A DNA stretch of 64,000 nucleotides, from the NCBI GenBank assembly GCA_033856255.1, contig JAWVFH010000008.1, positions 99,017 through 163,016 on the forward strand, read 5' to 3'. The notes under the pieces were generated by a model that saw only the letters and a program-made list of their open reading frames with translations, had not been told where the DNA came from and ran no database searches. The translations under genes were made by a program, and so were the position numbers. This DNA is from WHSW01 sp033856255 (GTDB taxonomy: Bacteria; Actinomycetota; Thermoleophilia; Solirubrobacterales; 70-9). This document shows positions 9,676 through 18,106 of the stretch, piece by piece. Every line of letters starts with the position of its first letter. The stretch's first letter is position 1.

Positions 9676-10505
9676 ATGACCACGAAAACGATCCCCACAC
9701 CCCCCCAGCTCGAAACGCTGACGATCGAGATCGACGGGGAGATCGGCACCCTGACGCTCGACCGCCCCGACTCGCTGAACGCGATGAGCCCGGAGCTGAT
9801 CTTCGAGCTCACCGTGGCCTCCGGATGGCTCGCCGACCAGGCCGCGCTGCGCGGGCTGATCGTCACCGGCGCCGGCGATCGCGCCTTCTCCTCCGGCGGC
9901 GACGTCAACTGGTTCAAGGGTGGGGTCGACGATCCCGAGATCGACCTGCCGGCGAACGTCCGCCGCGGAGCCGAGGTCCTGCACCAGGCGATCGTCGACT
10001 TCCGTCGCATCCCCTATCCGGTGATCGCGGCGGTCAACGGGGTCGCCGCGGGGGCCGGGTTCTCACTGGCGCTGATGTGCGACATCCGGATCGCCTCCTC
10101 AGACGCGGCCTTCGTCTGTGCCTACGGGCGGATCGGAGCCTCGCCCGACGGTGGCATGACCTACTTCCTGCCACGCGCGTCGGACCGGCGAAGGCCTTGG
10201 AGCTGCTGCTCAACGACCCTCTGCTGTCCGCCGAAGACGCGCTCGAGATGGGGATCGTCTCCAAGGTCGTGCCCGCCGGCGAGCTGCTCGCCGAGGCCAG
10301 GGCGAAGGCCGAGAAGCTGGCCGCGAAGTCGCCCCACTACGTGCGCATGGCGAAGCTGCTGATCGGCGAGAGCCTCGACAACTCGCTCACCGAGCACCTC
10401 CAGGTCGAGCGCCACGGGATCGCCGACTCGATGGGCACGGAGGACCTGCGCGAGGGCGTGACGGCGTTCTTCGAGGGCCGCGAGGCGACCTTCACCGGGC
10501 GCTGA
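9676..10505 (+). pseudogene. enoyl-CoA hydratase/isomerase, frameshifted
   Basis: Crotonase-fold gene read in two frames. Frame one (from ATG 9676) gives IDGEIGTLTLDRPDSLNAM, the oxyanion-hole block RAFSSGGDVNWF and AAVNGVAAGAGFSLALMCDIRIAS-type second oxyanion segment, then loses homology after MTYFLPR. From about 10175-10182 the next frame continues with VGPAKALELLLNDPLLSAEDALEMGIVSKVV to a natural end. Total 830 nt is one base short of 277 codons, so a single missing base near CCACGCGCGTCGG explains it. Either a recent pseudogene or a sequence error; the rest shows no decay. The intact protein would hydrate trans-2-enoyl-CoA in fatty acid oxidation. Confidence 0.85.
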
Positions 10506-10578
10506 GCCGGTCCTCGCCGTGCGCACAAGACTCGTCGCCTAGGGTGTACGGCCCAAGCTCACGAAAGGAACTCCAGGT

Positions 10579-11049
10579 ATGAAGAAGACGTTTCTCCCAC
10601 TCCTCCTCGGACTCGCCGCGCTTGCGATCGCAGCGCTGGGGCTAACCGCCTGCGGCGGTGGCAGCGACTCGTCCTCGACGACCGCGGCGCCGGCGACGAC
10701 GACCGCCGCGCAGGGCGACGGCGACAACGACGTCGATTCGGGCGCCGGCCAGACCGGCACGGGAGCGACGATCTCCTTCTCCGCCGACCCGAGCGGCCAG
10801 CTGGCTTTCACCGAGACCGAGGTGACCGCAAAGGCGGGCGACGACACGATCAAGTTCGACAATCCGGCCTCGATCCAGCACGACGTCGTGATCGAGGATG
10901 CCGACGGCAATGAGGTCGCCAGCACCGATACGGTCAGCGGCGGATCGGTGACCGCGTCCGCGACCCTGGAGCCGGGCACCTACACCTACTTCTGCTCGGT
11001 CGACAGCCACCGCCAGGCCGGCATGGAGGGCACGCTCACCGTTAAGTGA
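10579..11049 (+). CDS. secreted cupredoxin lipoprotein
   Basis: 156 aa. Signal peptide with lipobox LTAC (Cys25), a Thr/Ala/Asp-rich linker to about residue 60, then a plastocyanin-like domain. Type-1 copper ligands are visible as His101, Cys139, His144 and Met149 in IQHDVV and YFCSVDSHRQAGM. Anchored outside the membrane, likely an electron carrier or copper-binding protein. GAAAGGAA lies about ten bases before the ATG, so it has a conventional leader. Its end overlaps the convergent crcB gene by 8 nt. Confidence 0.88.
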   Translation: MKKTFLPLLLGLAALAIAALGLTACGGGSDSSSTTAAPATTTAAQGDGDNDVDSGAGQTGTGATISFSADPSGQLAFTETEVTAKAGDDTIKFDNPASIQHDVVIEDADGNEVASTDTVSGGSVTASATLEPGTYTYFCSVDSHRQAGMEGTLTVK

Positions 11050-11398
11050 GGACGCGGCCGAGGCTGTAGCCGGCCACCGCCGCGGCGAGGCCGCCGAGCA
11101 CCGAGACCGCCAGATAGGCGGCCGCGGTGCCCGGCCGGCCGCCGTGCGTCTCCATGACGATCTGGACGGTGAAGGTGGAGAAGGTGGTGAAGCCGCCGAG
11201 GAAGCCGATCCCGACCGCCTCCGAGAGATCACGCGAGAGCCAGCCGCCGGCGACGATCAGCCCAAGCAGGAAGGATCCGGCGAGATTGATCGCCGCCGTC
11301 GACCACAGCAGCGCGTCCGTGTGCAGGGTGGCGCGGGTGATCCCGTAGCGCGCCAGGACCCCGGCCAGGCCGCCGATCCCGACCAGCAGCGTCGTCAT
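11042..11398 (-). CDS. crcB: fluoride efflux channel CrcB/Fluc
   Basis: 118 aa, four transmembrane helices. INLAGSFLLGL and GFLGGFTTFSTFTVQ are the family's hallmark blocks (polar track and phenylalanine box). Works as an antiparallel dimer exporting F-. Only one copy is visible, so it should be homodimeric unless a paralogue lies outside the window. Follows the MaoC gene on the same strand by 21 nt. Confidence 0.93.
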   Translation of the reverse strand: MTTLLVGIGGLAGVLARYGITRATLHTDALLWSTAAINLAGSFLLGLIVAGGWLSRDLSEAVGIGFLGGFTTFSTFTVQIVMETHGGRPGTAAAYLAVSVLGGLAAAVAGYSLGRVLT

Positions 11399-11419
11399 GG
11401 CGCCCTCGGCCGGCGGTCG

Positions 11420-11887
11420 CTACTCGCGCAGCGCCCGGCCGACTGACTCGGCGACGCAGACCGGCTTCTCGCCGCCCTCGCGCTCGAGCATGAACTTGGT
11501 CGCGACCTGCACCCAGCCATCGCCGAGCTCTTCCACCGACTGAATCTCCGCCGTCCCCCGGACCTTGGAGCCGGCGGGGACCGGAGCCGGGAAGCGGACC
11601 TTGTTCCAGCCGTAGTTGATCCCCATCTTCACGCCCTGCTGGCTGATCAGCTGCCCGCGCAGACCGTCGATCAGTGAGAGCGTCAGGTTGCCATGGGCAA
11701 CCGTGGTGCCGAACGGGCTCTCGCGCTCGGCCCGCTCGACGTCGACGTGGATCCACTGGTCGTCGCGCGAGACCTCGGCGAACTTGTTGATGTCCTCCTG
11801 GGTCACCTCGACCCAGTCGGAGGGGCCGATCGGCTTGCCGATCAGCTCCTTGAGCTCGTCGATCCCCGAGATGGTGAGTGGTGGCAT
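11420..11887 (-). CDS. MaoC family (R)-specific enoyl-CoA hydratase-like dehydratase
   Basis: 155 aa hot-dog protein. Hydratase-2 motif: SRDDQWIHVDVERAERESPFGTTVAHGNLTLSL supplies the catalytic Asp/His pair and the AHG loop. Close in layout to NodN/MaoC-type actinobacterial dehydratases. TACGCT stands six bases before the ATG. Substrate (acyl chain length) cannot be inferred. Confidence 0.92.
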   Translation of the reverse strand: MPPLTISGIDELKELIGKPIGPSDWVEVTQEDINKFAEVSRDDQWIHVDVERAERESPFGTTVAHGNLTLSLIDGLRGQLISQQGVKMGINYGWNKVRFPAPVPAGSKVRGTAEIQSVEELGDGWVQVATKFMLEREGGEKPVCVAESVGRALRE

Positions 11888-11893
11888 GGCGGC

Positions 11894-11899
11894 AGCGTA
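11894..11899 (-). promoter_or_regulatory. -10 hexamer TACGCT before the MaoC gene
   Basis: Six bases separate the hexamer from the ATG at 11887, the spacing of a leaderless start. Confidence 0.45.
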
Positions 11900-11906
11900 T
11901 CCGGGA

Positions 11907-13919
11907 TCAGTCGACCAGCCGCACCTCGAGCGCCGGCTCGGCGGTCGCGACCGGGCTCGTGCCGGCGCCGTGGACGAGCCCGAGGATGCGGGCGACGTAG
12001 GCCTGGGTTTCGGGGATCGAGGGCACGCAGCCGCAGTCGGCGACCGGCGCCGGGCCGGCGTTGTAGGCGGCGAGCGCCAGCGAAGGGTCGCCGAACTGCG
12101 CCAGCAGGTCGGACATCAGGTGCGCCTGAGCATCGATCGCCGCCTCGGCGTCGAACGGGTCGGCGAGGCCGTAGCCGGCGGCCGTGGCGGGCATGAACTG
12201 GGCGATCCCGGCGGCGCCGGCGGGCGAGACCGCGAACGGGTTGAAGTTCGACTCCGCCATCAGCTGCGCGGCGAGCAGCGCCGCGGAGACGTTCCAGCGC
12301 TGGGCGGCGGCCGCGATCGCGTCGCGAAAGCGCGCCGGGACGAACGCCGGCAGGCTGGTCTCGCCGGAGTGGCCGTCCGGCGAGCCCTCTGCCTCCCCCG
12401 CCCCGTTGCCAACCGCGTCTCCGGCCGCCGAGCAGGGCGGCGGGCCGGCGGTGAACCCGTAATGCCAGTCCTCCCACCAGTAACGCTGCAGGAAGCCGAA
12501 GCGGCCCGCGTTCGCGGCCAGCCAGACGACGGCGGAGGGCGGGCCGAGATCGAGCTCGGTCGCGCAACGGTGCAGCGAGGTCCCCGGCGGCGCGACCCAG
12601 CGCGGGTCCGGGTTCGCGGCCCAGAGAATCGCCTGCTCGGCGTCGGAGCGAAAGCCGTCGTTGATCACGAGGACGATCCCGGCGGCGCTCGCCGCCGCCG
12701 CCATACGGTCGAAGGCGGCCGCCACGTCCGGGCGCATGCCCTCTCCCTGCCGGTACTCGAGCCGCCCCGAGTAGCCGCCGCCGGTGGCGTAGGCGGGGCT
12801 GCCGGCGGCCGGCGCGGCCGATCCCGGCGGCGGCACGGCCTCGGCCTCCGCGTGCACGGCGACCGGAATCCGCGGCAGCTTCGCGGGGGTGTCGAGCTCG
12901 GCGCCGATCTCGGCTCGCACTCGCAGCGGCGCAAACGAGTCCCGGTCGGGGAACTCGATCCGCAGCCGCTCTCCGCCGACGCCGTTGCGGGCCGCGGCCT
13001 CGGCGCCGGCGTCCGCGGCACGGTCGAGGTACTCGTCCTTGTCCAGGTAAAGCGGATTGGGCGAGCCGTCCGGCCTCGCGGCGGGGACGAACAGGCGATC
13101 GAAGTCGTCGCGCATCGAGCGCGCCGCGGACAGCGCGACGAGGTCGGCGGCCCGCTGGGCGCGCGACTCGCCCGTCACGGCGCCGCCGAACGCGGCCAGC
13201 AGCAGGGTGGCGAAGACGAGCACCAGGACGCCGCCGAGCACCAGCGGCAGCGCCTGGCCCGACTCGGCGGAGAGCGACCGGCGAGGCTCGCCGACCGGGC
13301 TCGCGGCCTCCCGCCGCCGCGGCCGCCGCGGCCCCGTCAGCCCGCGAACGAGCCGGGCCGAGCGCCGCGACGCCTCGCCGCCGGGGTCGATCCCGGCCAG
13401 CGCCCGCCGGCTCGCCACCCGGCCCAGCCCGCGGGACGCGATCAGCACGCGGCGGCCGGCGCGGCGCAACTCGATCACCGCCAACGCCGCCAGCGCCCGC
13501 TGACTCGGCAGCTCCGCCCGCAGGACGACCGCCTCGGCCTCGAGCGCCTCGCTCGCCAGCGCCTCCGACAGCAGCCGCGCCGGGACGCTGACGACCACGG
13601 CGTCCGCGCCGGAGGCGAGCGCCATCGCCTCGCCGAGCGACGAACGCCACTCCGGCTGCTCCGCGATGCGCAGCCAGGCGAGGCGACCGCGCGCCACGCA
13701 CTCGAAGCCGGCTTCGCGCAGTTCTCCCTCGAGCTCCCGCGCCGCCGCGGCCGCGAGTATCGTCGGCCCCCGCCCGCGAACTTCGCCGACCTCGACCAGG
13801 AGAACCGCCTCCACGGCTCGCCGATCCCGCTCCGTCGCGAGCGCAACGGCGGTCGCGGCCGCCAGGGCCGGCCGCCCGCCGGCACCGGGCAGCTCGCTGA
13901 CGATCACCACCGGCGCCAT
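11907..13919 (-). CDS. Tad-like membrane anchor fused to VanY-type carboxypeptidase and lytic transglycosylase
   Basis: 670 aa with an unusual domain chain. Residues 1-200: a CpaE/MinD-like region without a P-loop. Residues 219-268: QALPLVLGG..., one transmembrane helix (223-247) and RAQRAADLVALSAARSM, as in TadE/TadG-type pilus assembly proteins. Residues about 390-490: M15B D,D-carboxypeptidase with NDGFRSDAEQ, zinc ligands His450 and Asp457 (SLHRCATELDLG) and EDWH (Glu483, His486). Residues 525-650: Slt-type transglycosylase with Glu556 in LMAESNFNPFAVSP, GIAQFMP and ALAAYNAGP. The enzymes should face outside the membrane and cut peptidoglycan. ATG overlaps the preceding TadE stop (TGATG). 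Third gene of a three-gene operon. Confidence 0.85.
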   Translation of the reverse strand: MAPVVIVSELPGAGGRPALAAATAVALATERDRRAVEAVLLVEVGEVRGRGPTILAAAAARELEGELREAGFECVARGRLAWLRIAEQPEWRSSLGEAMALASGADAVVVSVPARLLSEALASEALEAEAVVLRAELPSQRALAALAVIELRRAGRRVLIASRGLGRVASRRALAGIDPGGEASRRSARLVRGLTGPRRPRRREAASPVGEPRRSLSAESGQALPLVLGGVLVLVFATLLLAAFGGAVTGESRAQRAADLVALSAARSMRDDFDRLFVPAARPDGSPNPLYLDKDEYLDRAADAGAEAAARNGVGGERLRIEFPDRDSFAPLRVRAEIGAELDTPAKLPRIPVAVHAEAEAVPPPGSAAPAAGSPAYATGGGYSGRLEYRQGEGMRPDVAAAFDRMAAAASAAGIVLVINDGFRSDAEQAILWAANPDPRWVAPPGTSLHRCATELDLGPPSAVVWLAANAGRFGFLQRYWWEDWHYGFTAGPPPCSAAGDAVGNGAGEAEGSPDGHSGETSLPAFVPARFRDAIAAAAQRWNVSAALLAAQLMAESNFNPFAVSPAGAAGIAQFMPATAAGYGLADPFDAEAAIDAQAHLMSDLLAQFGDPSLALAAYNAGPAPVADCGCVPSIPETQAYVARILGLVHGAGTSPVATAEPALEVRLVD

Positions 13920-14254
13920 CAGCCGCTCGCCGGTCGCCGCACCCAGGCGGAAGAGCTGACCTCGAGCGCCCGGCCGACGGCGGCGAGCGGCGACGGTGGC
14001 CGCACTCGCACCGTCACCCGGTTCCCGTCAGTGGAGACCTCGAACCGGCCCTCGGCCCAGCCGGGCAGCGCCGCCTCGACCGCCGGCTCGGCCGGCAGCT
14101 CCGAGGCGAGCGCGATCGCCCCCGCCTCGGCGGCGCCGTCGGCGAGCGTCAGCGCGTAGCCGGCGGCGAGCAACTGCAGGCACACGACGCCCGCGACGAG
14201 CACGAGCGGCAGCGCCGCCAGCAGCTCGACCGAGGCCTGGCCGCGCTCGCTCAT
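13919..14254 (-). CDS. TadE-like pseudopilin/membrane protein
   Basis: 111 aa. MSERGQASVELLAALPLVL followed by one helix is the TadE signature (cytoplasmic N terminus, G-x-x-x-V-E-x-A before the membrane segment); the extracytoplasmic part is about 70 residues and ends in basic residues. Start chosen because the ATG overlaps the previous stop as TGATG and SERGQASVE begins the conserved motif. Middle gene of the operon. Confidence 0.8.
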   Translation of the reverse strand: MSERGQASVELLAALPLVLVAGVVCLQLLAAGYALTLADGAAEAGAIALASELPAEPAVEAALPGWAEGRFEVSTDGNRVTVRVRPPSPLAAVGRALEVSSSAWVRRPASG

Positions 14255-14589
14255 CAGCGATCCGGCCCGAGCTGGGTCGCCGCGCTGACCGGGATCCCGG
14301 CCACCCCCGGCAGCAGCGCCGGCGCTTCGACGCTGACCTCGATCGGCCCCGCATCGTCGACCTCGGCTCCGCCGGCGAGCCACCCGGGCAGAGCGCTGAG
14401 CGCCGCGGCCTCGGGATCGCCCCCGACCGCCGCCGCGCGGGCCCCGGCGCGCGCGGCGTCCCCGGCGCTCCACAGCGCGTAGCCGGCGACGGCGAGCTGG
14501 GCGACCGCCGCCAGCAGCGCCAGCAGCAGGGGAACGGCGATCACGAGCTCGACCGCCGCCTGTCCGTTCGGGTGGGTCACGCGAGCCAT
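14254..14589 (-). CDS. TadE-like membrane protein
   Basis: 111 aa. GQAAVELVIAVPLLLALLA at residues 9-27 is again the TadE-type segment, followed by AGYALWSAGDAARAGARAA. Paralogue of the next gene downstream. First gene of the operon, with TAGCGT six bases before its ATG. No TadA/TadB/TadC machinery is visible in the window, so the secretion motor must be elsewhere. Confidence 0.8.
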   Translation of the reverse strand: MARVTHPNGQAAVELVIAVPLLLALLAAVAQLAVAGYALWSAGDAARAGARAAAVGGDPEAAALSALPGWLAGGAEVDDAGPIEVSVEAPALLPGVAGIPVSAATQLGPDR

Positions 14590-14595
14590 GGGCCG

Positions 14596-14601
14596 ACGCT
14601 A
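14596..14601 (-). promoter_or_regulatory. -10 hexamer TAGCGT before the TadE operon
   Basis: Six bases from the ATG at 14589; leaderless spacing. Confidence 0.45.
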
Positions 14602-14675
14602 GGCGGCGGCGCCTCACGCGTCGGCGCGCGACCGTGGCAAGACCGTGACGGGGTCGGGCTAAGTCCGTGCCGCGG

Positions 14676-15029
14676 TCAGTAGCTGGCCCGCGAGTCGCCC
14701 CAGATCTTGATCAGGGTGATCACCGAGAGGGCGATCACGCCAAGCCAGACCAGCAGCCCGGCGCCGGTCGCCGTCAGCTCGCTGGCCCCGGCGATCATCA
14801 GCACGATCGCCCCCAGGGAGCCGACGACGAGCGCCCGCTGGCGGTCCGTGAGCCCGAGGTACTCCAGCCGGTACTGGCGATAGATCTGGTAGCCCGCGGC
14901 CCCGATCAGGACGAGGAAGACGATCGAGATCAGCGCCAGGAGCCCGTCCGCCGCGTTGCCGCCCCCGGGAGCGACGGCGATGATCAGGGCGAGGAGCGCG
15001 ATGATCGCGATGTTGCGGGCGGTGCGCAC
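14676..15029 (-). CDS. small integral membrane protein, unknown function
   Basis: 117 aa with about four hydrophobic segments (residues 7-22, 31-49, 66-83, 88-107) and a charged loop around YRQYRLEYLGLTDRQRA. I do not recognise a characterised family. GTG start at 15029 with TAGGCT six bases upstream. The next gene on the same strand ends 20 nt upstream. Confidence 0.7.
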   Translation of the reverse strand: MRTARNIAIIALLALIIAVAPGGGNAADGLLALISIVFLVLIGAAGYQIYRQYRLEYLGLTDRQRALVVGSLGAIVLMIAGASELTATGAGLLVWLGVIALSVITLIKIWGDSRASY

Positions 15030-15035
15030 GCCTGA

Positions 15036-15041
15036 AGCCTA
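15036..15041 (-). promoter_or_regulatory. -10 hexamer TAGGCT
   Basis: TAGGCT six bases from the GTG at 15029; the same hexamer recurs before the genes at 23862, 55091 and 55858. Confidence 0.5.
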
Positions 15042-15049
15042 GAGCGCGG

Positions 15050-15292
15050 TCACGACTTCGTCGTCATCACGACGATCGCGACGACCACCGCGCCGGCGAC
15101 GGCCAGCAGCCCGGCGATGGCGAGCCCGCCGAACAGGGCCGCCTGCAGGCCGCGCCCCTCCCGGGTCGCCTCGACGAAGCGGGTCGCCCCGAGGACCGCG
15201 ACCGAGAACATGATCGTCGTCCCGATCCCGGCGATGAAGGCGCCGACGATCGTCTGCCAGAGCGCATCGGTGTCGACGATCGTCGCGATCAT
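15050..15292 (-). CDS. small membrane protein in the phosphate-transporter operon
   Basis: 80 aa with two hydrophobic helices (about 13-36 and 50-76) flanking ATREGRGLQ. The ATG overlaps the Pit transporter stop by 4 nt, so it is translationally coupled to it. No family recognised; similar small coupled proteins often accompany DUF47/Pit loci in actinobacteria, but that is general recollection. Confidence 0.65.
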   Translation of the reverse strand: MIATIVDTDALWQTIVGAFIAGIGTTIMFSVAVLGATRFVEATREGRGLQAALFGGLAIAGLLAVAGAVVVAIVVMTTKS

Positions 15293-16389
15293 GTCGCCGG
15301 CACCGGCTCGCCGTGGCGGATCCGGCGGACGAAGGCCGCCGTCACCAGTCCGATCCCGATCGCCGAGACGAGCAACGGCCCGACCGCCCCGGGAAACAGC
15401 TGCACGAACCCGTAGACGAGCGCCCCGATCGCCGCGGCGGCGGGGAGCGTCAGCAGCCAGGCCGTGACGATGTTGCCGGCGACGCCCCAGCGCACCGCCG
15501 ACAGCCGCTTGCCGGCGCCCGCGCCCATGACGCCGCCGGCGATCACCTGGGTGGTCGAGAGCGGGAAGCCGAAGTGCGACGAGGTGAGGATCACGGCGGC
15601 CCCGGCGCCCTGTGCCGAGAACCCCTGGGCGGAGTCCATCTTGATGATCTTCGTCCCCATCGTCCTGATGATCCGCCAGCCGCCCGTGTAGGTGCCGAGC
15701 GCGATCGCCGACGCGGCGGAGACCACGACCCAGGTCGGGACCGCGAAGTTGGTTGAGGAGATGTTGCCGTTGGCCACCAGCGCCAGGGTGATCACGCCCA
15801 TCGTCTTCTGGGCGTCGTTGGTGCCGTGGGCGAGGGCCAGCAGCCCGCCGGAGAGCACCTGGCCGAGGCGAAAGCCGCGCGTCACCGGGCCCGGTCGCTG
15901 GCGTCCGACGATCCGGTAGCAGGCGACGATCCCGATCCCGCCGACGACGAAGGCCAGCACCGGAGCGATCAGGGCGGGGATCAGGACCTTGCCCAAGATC
16001 CCCTCGCCGAAGATCGCATCGGCGCCCGCAGCCACGAAGGTGGCGCCGACGACGCCGCCGATCAGAGCGTGCGAGCTCGAGGACGGGAGGCCGAAGTACC
16101 AGGTGATCAGGTTCCAGGCGATCGCGCCGATCAGCCCGGCGAAGATCACTGTGGTTGTGATGTCCGCCGCGTTGACGACGTCCTTGGCGACGGTCGCCGC
16201 GACCTCGAGCGAAATCAAGGCGCCGACGAAGTTGAGGATCGCCGCGTAGCCGACCGCGACCCGCGGCGGCATCGCCCGGGTCGAGATCGACGTCGCGACG
16301 ACGTTGGCGGTGTCGTGGAAGCCGTTGGTGAAGTCGAAGGCGAGCGCCGTGGCGACGACGATGCCGAGGATCAGGTCGGACTCAGACAT
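15289..16389 (-). CDS. inorganic phosphate transporter, PiT family
   Basis: 366 aa, about ten transmembrane helices. The two PiT signature repeats are visible: DFTNGFHDTANVVATSI near residues 19-35 and GLLALAHGTNDAQKTMGVI around 183-201, plus the SSSSHALIGG and SSHFGFPLSTTQV half-repeats. Low-affinity, cation-coupled phosphate uptake. The DUF47 partner lies 12 nt upstream. Confidence 0.95.
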   Translation of the reverse strand: MSESDLILGIVVATALAFDFTNGFHDTANVVATSISTRAMPPRVAVGYAAILNFVGALISLEVAATVAKDVVNAADITTTVIFAGLIGAIAWNLITWYFGLPSSSSHALIGGVVGATFVAAGADAIFGEGILGKVLIPALIAPVLAFVVGGIGIVACYRIVGRQRPGPVTRGFRLGQVLSGGLLALAHGTNDAQKTMGVITLALVANGNISSTNFAVPTWVVVSAASAIALGTYTGGWRIIRTMGTKIIKMDSAQGFSAQGAGAAVILTSSHFGFPLSTTQVIAGGVMGAGAGKRLSAVRWGVAGNIVTAWLLTLPAAAAIGALVYGFVQLFPGAVGPLLVSAIGIGLVTAAFVRRIRHGEPVPAT

Positions 16390-16401
16390 GGCAGGGGCGC
16401 C

Positions 16402-17022
16402 TCAGGCGTTCTTGATCACGATGCCCTCGAGGATGTGGGCCGCCGTCTCGGTGGCGTCCACGGCTCGCTCGAGCCGGAGAAAGATGTCCCGCCAGCGGAT
16501 CACGAACATCGGGTCGATCCCGTTCGCGAACAGCGAGGCGACCGCGTCGCGGTAGAGCCGGTCGCCCTCGTTCTCGAGCCGGTGGATCTCGATCCAGTAA
16601 TGGTCGAGGTCCTTGAACCCCCGCAGGTGCTCGAGCGCGTCGGCGAGCTGGTCGCATGACTTGACCAGCACGTCGGCCATCGCCAGCGACTGCTCCATCG
16701 GCGCCTCGATCCGGTAGAGGCCCATGAAGTCGGCGGTTTCCTCGATGTAGTCGACGATGTCGTCGAGCTGGGTCGCGAGCCCGTAGATGTCACCCCCGTC
16801 GATCGGGGTGACGAAGGTGGTGTTGACCCGGTGGACGATCTCGTGGGTGATCTTGTCGCCCTCCTGCTCGGCGAGCAGGATCTCGCGCGCCAGCCCACCC
16901 GCGTCCGGCCAGCCCTCGAGCATCTGCTTCAGCAGCTGCGCCGCGTGCACGGTGTTCTGCCCGGCGCGATTGAAGAGGTCGAAGAAGACGCGGTCGCGGG
17001 GGACCAATGAGGGGAGGCGCAC
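16402..17022 (-). CDS. DUF47 (PhoU-like) Pit accessory protein
   Basis: 206 aa, all-helical. EILLAEQEGDKITHEIVHRVNTTFVTPIDGGDIYGLATQLDDIVDYIEE matches DUF47, a PhoU relative thought to regulate Pit transporters; the Glu/Asp-rich pattern (ExxxD) can bind metal clusters. GTG start at 17022 with TAGATT seven bases upstream. Operon with the Pit gene. Confidence 0.93.
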   Translation of the reverse strand: MRLPSLVPRDRVFFDLFNRAGQNTVHAAQLLKQMLEGWPDAGGLAREILLAEQEGDKITHEIVHRVNTTFVTPIDGGDIYGLATQLDDIVDYIEETADFMGLYRIEAPMEQSLAMADVLVKSCDQLADALEHLRGFKDLDHYWIEIHRLENEGDRLYRDAVASLFANGIDPMFVIRWRDIFLRLERAVDATETAAHILEGIVIKNA

Positions 17023-17029
17023 GGGCGCG

Positions 17030-17035
17030 AATCTA
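17030..17035 (-). promoter_or_regulatory. -10 hexamer TAGATT built on the wecB stop codon
   Basis: The TAG stop of wecB (17035-17033) forms the first half of TAGATT, seven bases before the DUF47 GTG. The DUF47-Pit operon can therefore have its own start immediately after wecB. Confidence 0.45.
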
Positions 17036-18097
17036 CCGATCGGCGAGGACCGCGGCGATCCGCTGGGCCGCCTCGCCGTCCCATTTCTCCGGAGCTTGCG
17101 GTCGATCCGAGGGCGCCGCGGCGAGCAGCCCGGGGATCTCCGCGATCCGCTCCGGGGCGAGGCCGAGCAGCGTGTTGGTGCCGGCCCGGATCGTCACGGG
17201 GCGCTCGGTGCTGTCGCGGAGCGTGAAACAGGGCACACCGAGGTACGTGGTCTCCTCCTGGATTCCGCCCGAGTCGGTGAGCACCGCCGCGGCATCGGCC
17301 TCGAGCGAGAGGAAGTCGAGGTAGCCGACCGGGTCGGTGAGCATCAGCCCGCCGCCGCGGTCGCCGAGCATCTTCCGGGTCCGCGGGTGGACGGGGAAGA
17401 CCACCGGCATCTCGGCGGCCACCGCCTCCAGCGCGGCGATCGCCTCGCCGAGCAGTGGCCCGTCGACGAGCGCCGGGCGGTGCAGGGTGACGAGCAGATA
17501 CCCCCCGGCCTCGAGGCCGGCGGCGCGGGCCGCACCACGCTCCCGGAAGCGGTCCTCGAGCGCGACCAGGGTGTCGATCATCGTGTTGCCGACGAACTCG
17601 AACCGCGCCTCCGGCACGCCCTCGTCCCGCAGGTTCTGCTCGGCCTCCGGCGAGTGCAGGAAGAGCAGCTCGGAGAGGTGATCGGCGACGATCCTGTTGA
17701 TCTCCTCGGGCATCGTGCGATCGAAGCTGCGCAGCCCCGACTCGACGTGGCCGATCGGGATCCCGAGCCGATCCGCGCACAGCGCCGCCGCCATCGTCGA
17801 GTTGACGTCGCCGGGGACGAGCACGAGGTCGGGGCGCTCGGCGCGCAGCACCGGCTCCAGCCGCTCGAGCACGCGCGCGGTCTGCTCGCCGTGGCTGCCG
17901 GAGCCGACGCCGAGCATGTGGTCGGGTTCCGGCACCCCGAGCTCCTCGAAGAAGATCTCCGACATCGCCCGGTCGTAGTGCTGGCCGGTGTGCACGATCA
18001 CCGACGACCCGTCGCCGAAGCGCTCGCGCGCCGCGGCGATCACCGGCGCCATCTTGACGAAGTTCGGCCTCGTGCCGAGGACGTGGGCGATCCGCAT
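17033..18097 (-). CDS. wecB: UDP-N-acetylglucosamine 2-epimerase (non-hydrolysing)
   Basis: 354 aa GT-B fold enzyme making UDP-ManNAc for surface polysaccharide. GTRPNFVKMAPVI at the N terminus, the catalytic acids in VPGDVNS, HVESGLRSFDR and MPEEINR, His in TLHRP and the UDP site TDSGGIQEETTYLGVP are all present. Nine bases separate it from the upstream hydrolase gene. No other sugar-nucleotide genes are adjacent, so the polysaccharide it serves is unknown. Confidence 0.95.
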   Translation of the reverse strand: MRIAHVLGTRPNFVKMAPVIAAARERFGDGSSVIVHTGQHYDRAMSEIFFEELGVPEPDHMLGVGSGSHGEQTARVLERLEPVLRAERPDLVLVPGDVNSTMAAALCADRLGIPIGHVESGLRSFDRTMPEEINRIVADHLSELLFLHSPEAEQNLRDEGVPEARFEFVGNTMIDTLVALEDRFRERGAARAAGLEAGGYLLVTLHRPALVDGPLLGEAIAALEAVAAEMPVVFPVHPRTRKMLGDRGGGLMLTDPVGYLDFLSLEADAAAVLTDSGGIQEETTYLGVPCFTLRDSTERPVTIRAGTNTLLGLAPERIAEIPGLLAAAPSDRPQAPEKWDGEAAQRIAAVLADR

Positions 18098-18106
18098 CGG
18101 TCCTGC

